From contig DAOVSY010000084.1 in the NCBI GenBank assembly GCA_030633365.1, forward strand, positions 1-9,881: a stretch of 9,881 nt of DNA. Direction: 5' to 3'. Position 1 is the first letter of the stretch. Each line of letters starts with the position of its first letter. The translations under genes and the position numbers were made by a program. The stretch comes from Spirochaetaceae bacterium (lineage in GTDB: Bacteria; Spirochaetota; Spirochaetia; B11-G9). Below, piece after piece: positions 6,388-9,881 of the stretch. Under the pieces are notes generated by a model. It saw only the letters and a list, made by a program, of their open reading frames with translations. It did no database searches and had not been told where the DNA came from.

Positions 6388-6418
6388 TTGAAATTCTATT
6401 CTAAAGAAAGAATATAAT
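6388..6418 (+). promoter_or_regulatory. Candidate promoter of the adenylate cyclase gene
   Basis: On the plus strand TTGAAA (6388-6393), a 19-nt spacer and a perfect TATAAT (6413-6418). The spacer is longer than ideal. The -10 is half of the 10-bp palindrome TATAATTATA (6413-6422), which also presents TATAAT on the minus strand. The leader would be about 90 nt before the TTG start. Confidence 0.4.
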
Positions 6419-6437
6419 TATACTGTGTTGCTGTTAA
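6409..6437 (-). promoter_or_regulatory. Candidate promoter of the minus-strand operon
   Basis: On the minus strand TTAACA (6437-6432), a 17-nt spacer and TATTCT (6414-6409) form a sigma-70-like pair. The start would be near 6402, giving a leader of about 60 nt before the TTG at 6340. It overlaps the plus-strand candidate promoter. The 176-nt region 6341-6516 between the divergent genes holds no other gene. Confidence 0.42.
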
Positions 6438-6504
6438 GGATATTATTGTTTATTCCGATCCTCTTAACTGAAAAACCATAACTCATCGGTCTTAATTTTG
6501 ACCT

Positions 6505-6512
6505 AAAGGTGA
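6505..6512 (+). promoter_or_regulatory. Ribosome binding site AAAGGTGA fixing the cyclase TTG start
   Basis: AAAGGTGA is a near-perfect anti-SD match placed 4 nt before TTG (6517-6519). It supports TTG as start; the next in-frame ATG is Met19, within the first membrane helix. Confidence 0.75.
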
Positions 6513-6516
6513 AATT

Positions 6517-8178
6517 TTGAGTATTAAAACTAAAATAATTCTTGTTGTTCTGCCATTGCTGATATCTTCAATGGTAATTACGGCAACCATCTCCTCTTTT
6601 TCTGCAAGAAGCGGTATTACAAGAATCGCTATAAGTTTCATGTCATTTAAATCAGAAGAACTTCTTAGTTATGCAGACAATCAGTGGAATTTACTTGTTT
6701 CAAATGGATTGTCAGAAGAAGATACCTATGTTGATGCAGCAAAAAAAGCCATCGAATCCTATGCAAAATCTATTGTTAAAAGCAAAACAGAGCTTATATT
6801 TGCTTTGGATCAGGATTCCAGGGTTGTTCTTGCAACATCAGATTTTAAATTGGGTATAGAAGAAAAATCAGCTCTTTTTACATATCAGAAAGGTGGAATA
6901 TCCGGTTGGCAGAGTATGATGATTAACCAGAAGAGCAGAGTAGGTTATGGTTTTTTCTTTGAACCTTTTGGCTGGTATATTCTTGTAACAGAAGATGAAG
7001 ATGCTTTCTATAAAGAAAGTCGTGATATTCTGGAAAGGACTGCTATAGTTCTTGGTGCTACTATTCTTGTTTCAATTTTCCTACTAGTATTTTTCTCGGG
7101 ATTTTTAACAAGACCTATGACTAAGATAGTACTCGCAATGAAAAAAATTATTATTACTAACGATTTATCGGAAAGGGTTCCAGTTGAGTACAGTGATGAA
7201 ATAGGAGCTCTTGCACAGACATTCAATATTATGGCAGGTGAACTTGATAAGGCATACAGGCAGATAAAGCAATTTGCTCTTGAGAATGTTATTGCAAAAA
7301 GGAATGAACGTAAAATTCGTAATATATTTGAGAAATATGTTCCAAAAAATGTAATTAATTCTGTTTTTGCAAATCCGGAAAGTATGCTTGTTGGCGAGAT
7401 GAGGCTGATGGTAATTCTCTTTACAGATATAAGAGGTTTTACAACAATTTCTGAAGAGTATCGGCCAGATGAGCTTGTAAGCAATTTGAACCGCTATTTT
7501 GAAATTATTGTAGATATTATAACCAGTCATAATGATGGTATTGTGGATAAGTACATAGGTGATGCGGCGATGGCATTTTTTGGAGCTCCGGATTCACGGT
7601 CTGATGATACACTGCAGGCAGTATATGCTGCTCTTGAAATTCAAGTGGCCCTTTCAAAGTTCAATGCAGAACTAATTGCTGAAGGGAAAAAACCCTTTAA
7701 AACCGGAGTTGGTCTTAATCGTGGGTTAGTTACAATAGGAAATATGGGATCAGAAAAGAAGATGGATTATACAATAATCGGAGATCAGGTTAACCTGGCT
7801 TCCCGTCTTGAAGGACAGACAAAAGAATATCATGAGGAAGTTATTTTTTCTGAATCAGTAAATGTGAAGATTACTGGTAAACTGCCCAGCAGGATGCTGG
7901 ATATAATTCAGGTAAAAGGTAAAACTAAAGGTGTAAAAATCTATACTTCAAAATTAAGTTTAACCCCGGCAGAAAAAAAGGGTTGGGAATACCATGAAAA
8001 AGCAATGAATCTTTATTACAAACGGGAGTTTCTGCGGGCTGCCAAATACTTTATGGGTGTTCGGAAACTTTTACCGGGTGACTATATTTCTGGTGAATAT
8101 ATAGAAAGATGTAAAAAATATATTAAAAAAGCTCCACCTGCCGACTGGAACGGTGTAGAGATAAAAACATCTAAGTAG
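6517..8178 (+). CDS. Membrane adenylate cyclase: extracytoplasmic sensor, HAMP, class III catalytic domain
   Basis: 553 aa. A TM helix (7-27) and a second (173-196) enclose an extracytoplasmic sensor of about 145 residues that looks Cache-like (FALDQDSRVVLATS at 95-108, then GYGFFFEPFGWYILVTED at 143-160). HAMP follows (about 197-249, with TRPM at 198-201 and DEIG at 227-230), then a linker FEKYVPKNVI (271-280) and the class III cyclase domain (about 293-480). Metal-binding D304 (FTDIRGF) and D349 (KYIGDAAMAFFG) are present, as are adenine-selecting K345 and T419 (DYTIIGD) and transition-state N426 and R430 (VNLASR). It should therefore make cAMP from ATP as a homodimer. A helical TPR-like tail (485-553) ends in PPADWNG. 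The start is TTG with a strong AAAGGTGA site. It is divergent from the coiled-coil gene. The sensed ligand is unknown. Confidence 0.94.
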   Translation: MSIKTKIILVVLPLLISSMVITATISSFSARSGITRIAISFMSFKSEELLSYADNQWNLLVSNGLSEEDTYVDAAKKAIESYAKSIVKSKTELIFALDQDSRVVLATSDFKLGIEEKSALFTYQKGGISGWQSMMINQKSRVGYGFFFEPFGWYILVTEDEDAFYKESRDILERTAIVLGATILVSIFLLVFFSGFLTRPMTKIVLAMKKIIITNDLSERVPVEYSDEIGALAQTFNIMAGELDKAYRQIKQFALENVIAKRNERKIRNIFEKYVPKNVINSVFANPESMLVGEMRLMVILFTDIRGFTTISEEYRPDELVSNLNRYFEIIVDIITSHNDGIVDKYIGDAAMAFFGAPDSRSDDTLQAVYAALEIQVALSKFNAELIAEGKKPFKTGVGLNRGLVTIGNMGSEKKMDYTIIGDQVNLASRLEGQTKEYHEEVIFSESVNVKITGKLPSRMLDIIQVKGKTKGVKIYTSKLSLTPAEKKGWEYHEKAMNLYYKREFLRAAKYFMGVRKLLPGDYISGEYIERCKKYIKKAPPADWNGVEIKTSK

Positions 8179-8179
8179 G

Positions 8180-8320
8180 TATGCCGAGTGTACCCCTCGA
8201 TACACCTCATTCTTCGGCACTCGGGGTACGATGCAGCTTCTAAACCGGTTGTCGAGTGCTTTTCTATCTTTCGGTCACTGAGTGCGACGAAGTCGTGTAT
8301 CGAAGTGATCGAGACAACTG
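8180..8320. repeat. Mosaic of nested inverted repeats between cyclase and pfk genes
   Basis: A visibly more GC-rich block in an AT-rich setting, starting directly after the cyclase stop. Inverted pairs seen: TGCCGA/TCGGCA (8182-8187/8214-8219), CCGAGTG/CACTCGG (8184-8190/8218-8224), GTACCCC/GGGGTAC (8190-8196/8223-8229), TCGATACAC/GTGTATCGA (8197-8205/8295-8303), GTTGTC/GACAAC (8248-8253/8313-8318), the palindrome CACTGAGTG (8276-8284) and the hairpin CGAC-GAA-GTCG (8285-8295). Several stems are mutually exclusive. CGAGTG is repeated at 8185 and 8253. It resembles REP/MITE-like dispersed non-coding elements, but copy number cannot be judged from one window. Any ORF reading through it appears incidental. 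Confidence 0.6.
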
Positions 8321-8322
8321 CT

Positions 8323-8343
8323 GATTGTAAAGTGCTTGCAATC
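8323..8343. other. Small hairpin in the pfk upstream region
   Basis: GATTGTAA (8323-8330) pairs with TTGCAATC (8336-8343) with one G-U pair around the loop AGTGC. No T-run follows on either strand, so it is not a standard terminator. The remaining leader (8344-8412) is AT-rich. A weak promoter reading TTGCAA (8336-8341), 17 nt, TAAACT (8359-8364) is possible, with its -35 inside this hairpin. Confidence 0.35.
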
Positions 8344-8412
8344 ACCCAATTCAACCATTAAACTATATACAAATTGATACTCTAACAACTAATCACTGAA
8401 AAGAGGTATTTT

Positions 8413-9735
8413 ATGGAAGAAAAACAAAATTTTAAAGCACCAAATCTTGGTAAAACCAGTATTCCTTCACCTATAGAATTATCTACAGTTCGGGGAGATT
8501 CAATTGTAAATTATGTCAGTGATGATGAGGGTGTTCTTAATAAAATAAGGATTTTTAATGCAGAAGATACTGTAAGTGTAGAAGGTAATCAGCTGGAGCT
8601 TGCAGGACCCCGGGAAAAAATATTTTTTAACCCTTCCCATGTTCATGCTGCAATTGTTACCTGTGGCGGTTTATGTCCGGGATTAAATAATGTAATTAGA
8701 GCCATTGTTCGGTGTTTATGGTACAGCTATGATGTTAGACAAATTACCGGTATACAAAATGGTTACAGGGGATTTCTTACGGATAATAATTTTCCTATAA
8801 TCGAAATGACTCCTTCTTTAGTGGATGATATTCAAATGAAGGGTGGGACTATCCTTGGTTCTTCCAGAGGTGGTGGGAAGCAGGTTGGAGAAATTGCAGA
8901 TGCCCTTGAGCGGATGAATATAAATATGCTTTTTACAATTGGGGGGGATGGTACCCAACGAGGAGCTGTTGATATTGCAGAGGAACTTGAAAGGCGTAAT
9001 CTAAAAATTGCTGTAGTTGGAATTCCTAAAACTATAGATAATGACCTTAATTTTATACAAAGATCTTTTGGATTTGAGACAGCGGTTGCAAAGGCTGTTG
9101 AAGCAGTAAGGGGTGCTCATGTAGAAGCTCATGATGCAATAAATGGTATTGGTCTTGTAAAGGTTATGGGTAGAGATTCCGGTTTTATCGCAGCACATAC
9201 TGCCCTTGCAATGAGCGATGTTAATTTTTGTTTAATACCGGAAAACCCTTTTGATCTGGAAGGAGAAAATGGGTTTTTAAGTCATTTGAAAAAAAGGATT
9301 CTTAATAGAAATCATGCTGTAATTCTTGTTGCTGAAGGTGCAGGACAGGACCTGGTTAAAAAAATTGAGGGAAAAGATAAGTCTGGAAATAAAAATCTTT
9401 CAGATATAGGTGTTTTTCTAAAAAAAGAAATAAACAAGTATTTTAAAGAAGAAGGCGTTGAGGTTAATATAAAATATATTGATCCCAGCTATATTATAAG
9501 ATCTGCTCCTGCAAACCCTAATGATTCGATTTACTGTTCCAGACTTGGTGCTCATGCAGTTCATGCTGCTATGGCTGGTAAGACTAAAATACTTATAGGT
9601 CTTGTTAATAATACATTTGTGCATTTACCAATAAAAATTGCTGTAACATCAAGAAAATATGTAGATCAGGAAAGCAGTTTATGGAGAGATGTTCTGGAAA
9701 ATACCAGACAGCCTGTACACATGAGTAATGTCTAA
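8413..9735 (+). CDS. pfk: 6-phosphofructokinase, clade X / TP0108-like, probably ATP-dependent
   Basis: 440 aa, longer than the roughly 320-aa E. coli-type enzyme and typical of the clade shared by spirochaetes, trypanosomatids and plants, which has an extra N-terminal region (here about 1-75). It phosphorylates fructose 6-phosphate to fructose 1,6-bisphosphate in glycolysis. Motifs: [10 protein letters not shown] (83-92, nucleotide phosphate loop), GGDGTQRGA (177-185), [10 protein letters not shown] (203-212, catalytic base D209), MGRDSG (252-257, substrate binding), AEGAGQ (307-312) and [14 protein letters not shown] (358-371). Gly at GGDG is the ATP-type residue, whereas pyrophosphate enzymes have GGDD; Lys206 in PKTIDND is otherwise PPi-type, and this mix is known in ATP-using clade X members. 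ATP use is inferred and pyrophosphate use is not excluded. The ATG start has AGAGG 6 nt upstream. No intrinsic terminator is visible after the stop. Confidence 0.93.
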   Translation: MEEKQNFKAPNLGKTSIPSPIELSTVRGDSIVNYVSDDEGVLNKIRIFNAEDTVSVEGNQLELAGPREKIFFNPSHVHAAIVTCGGLCPGLNNVIRAIVRCLWYSYDVRQITGIQNGYRGFLTDNNFPIIEMTPSLVDDIQMKGGTILGSSRGGGKQVGEIADALERMNINMLFTIGGDGTQRGAVDIAEELERRNLKIAVVGIPKTIDNDLNFIQRSFGFETAVAKAVEAVRGAHVEAHDAINGIGLVKVMGRDSGFIAAHTALAMSDVNFCLIPENPFDLEGENGFLSHLKKRILNRNHAVILVAEGAGQDLVKKIEGKDKSGNKNLSDIGVFLKKEINKYFKEEGVEVNIKYIDPSYIIRSAPANPNDSIYCSRLGAHAVHAAMAGKTKILIGLVNNTFVHLPIKIAVTSRKYVDQESSLWRDVLENTRQPVHMSNV

Positions 9736-9739
9736 GTGG

Positions 9740-9780
9740 AAAATGAAAAACTAATAATGAATAATGAAAAATTATGAAGA
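9740..9780. repeat. AT-rich imperfect short repeats after pfk
   Basis: AATGAAAAA occurs at 9742-9750 and 9763-9771 (21-bp period), with AATGAATAATGAA variants between and ATTATGAA after. It is low-complexity sequence immediately after the pfk stop. No function is evident. Confidence 0.4.
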
Positions 9781-9825
9781 TATAATAAAAAAAAGCGGAA
9801 AAATTGTAACTTCCAGTTATTACAG

Positions 9826-9855
9826 TTGTTAGTATTAGTGTAAGAGCAATAGAAT
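9826..9855 (+). promoter_or_regulatory. Possible promoter for a gene beyond the right edge
   Basis: TTGTTA (9826-9831), an 18-nt spacer and TAGAAT (9850-9855) read as a sigma-70-like pair near the window end. The 9736-9881 stretch otherwise shows only AT-rich repeats and a small TAACT-TCC-AGTTA hairpin. The downstream gene is not in the window, so this is tentative. Confidence 0.3.
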
Positions 9856-9881
9856 AAAGCGTATAAACTTTTTCATTGACC

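Noticed and set aside
7008..7530. Minus-strand open frames of 158 and 121 aa inside the cyclase gene
   Set aside because: Antisense to a fully conserved catalytic domain, no SD and no protein family features.
8082..8354. Minus-strand 90-aa open frame across the palindrome mosaic
   Set aside because: Its codons fall in inverted-repeat DNA and the cyclase 3' end; no credible SD or domain. More likely an incidental frame of a repeat.
9805..9822. Hairpin TAACT-TCC-AGTTA as a pfk terminator
   Set aside because: Five-bp AT-rich stem with no following T-run on the plus strand; on the minus strand it is followed by interrupted T-runs but stays weak.

Overview
The window is an AT-rich bacterial chromosome segment that most resembles a spirochaete (Spirochaetales/Treponema-type), though no taxonomic marker here proves that. 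The pointers are a clade-X (TP0108-like) phosphofructokinase, a HAMP-type class III adenylate cyclase with a C-terminal TPR-like tail ending in a PPADWNG motif, a large single-pass coiled-coil protein, and frequent TTG starts. All eight protein genes are tightly packed and look intact. There is no phage, insertion sequence or CRISPR array.

Left edge (1-207, minus strand): a tRNA-Pro(GGG) gene with its own near-consensus promoter and a good intrinsic terminator.

Main block (219-6340, minus strand, transcribed right to left): a large TM/coiled-coil protein with a 75-bp internal repeat, then an M20-peptidase-like protein that has lost key catalytic residues, glucosyl-3-phosphoglycerate synthase (GpgS), a LapA-domain membrane protein, a DUF212/divergent PAP2 membrane protein, a nitroreductase, and a PaaI-type hotdog thioesterase. 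Gaps are 39 nt, an 11-nt overlap, 0 nt, 89 nt, 11 nt and 0 nt, so this is probably one operon. A likely internal promoter in the 89-nt gap splits it into an upstream four-gene and a downstream three-gene section.

Right block (6517-9735, plus strand): a membrane adenylate cyclase, divergent from the operon and sharing with it an intergenic region where promoter elements for both directions overlap, followed by 6-phosphofructokinase. Between the cyclase and pfk (8179-8412) lies a compact, more GC-rich mosaic of nested inverted repeats, the most unusual non-coding feature here. The last 146 bases hold AT-rich short repeats and a possible promoter for a gene beyond the window.

Functional themes are central carbon metabolism (pfk; GpgS draws on 3-phosphoglycerate, a downstream glycolytic intermediate), cAMP signalling, and envelope-associated proteins of unknown role (coiled-coil, LapA, DUF212). 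The points most worth following up are the degenerate M20 protein translationally coupled to GpgS, the coiled-coil protein heading the same operon, and the palindrome mosaic. I do not see a clearly new, complete biological system. All family calls come from reading motifs by eye, without database searches.
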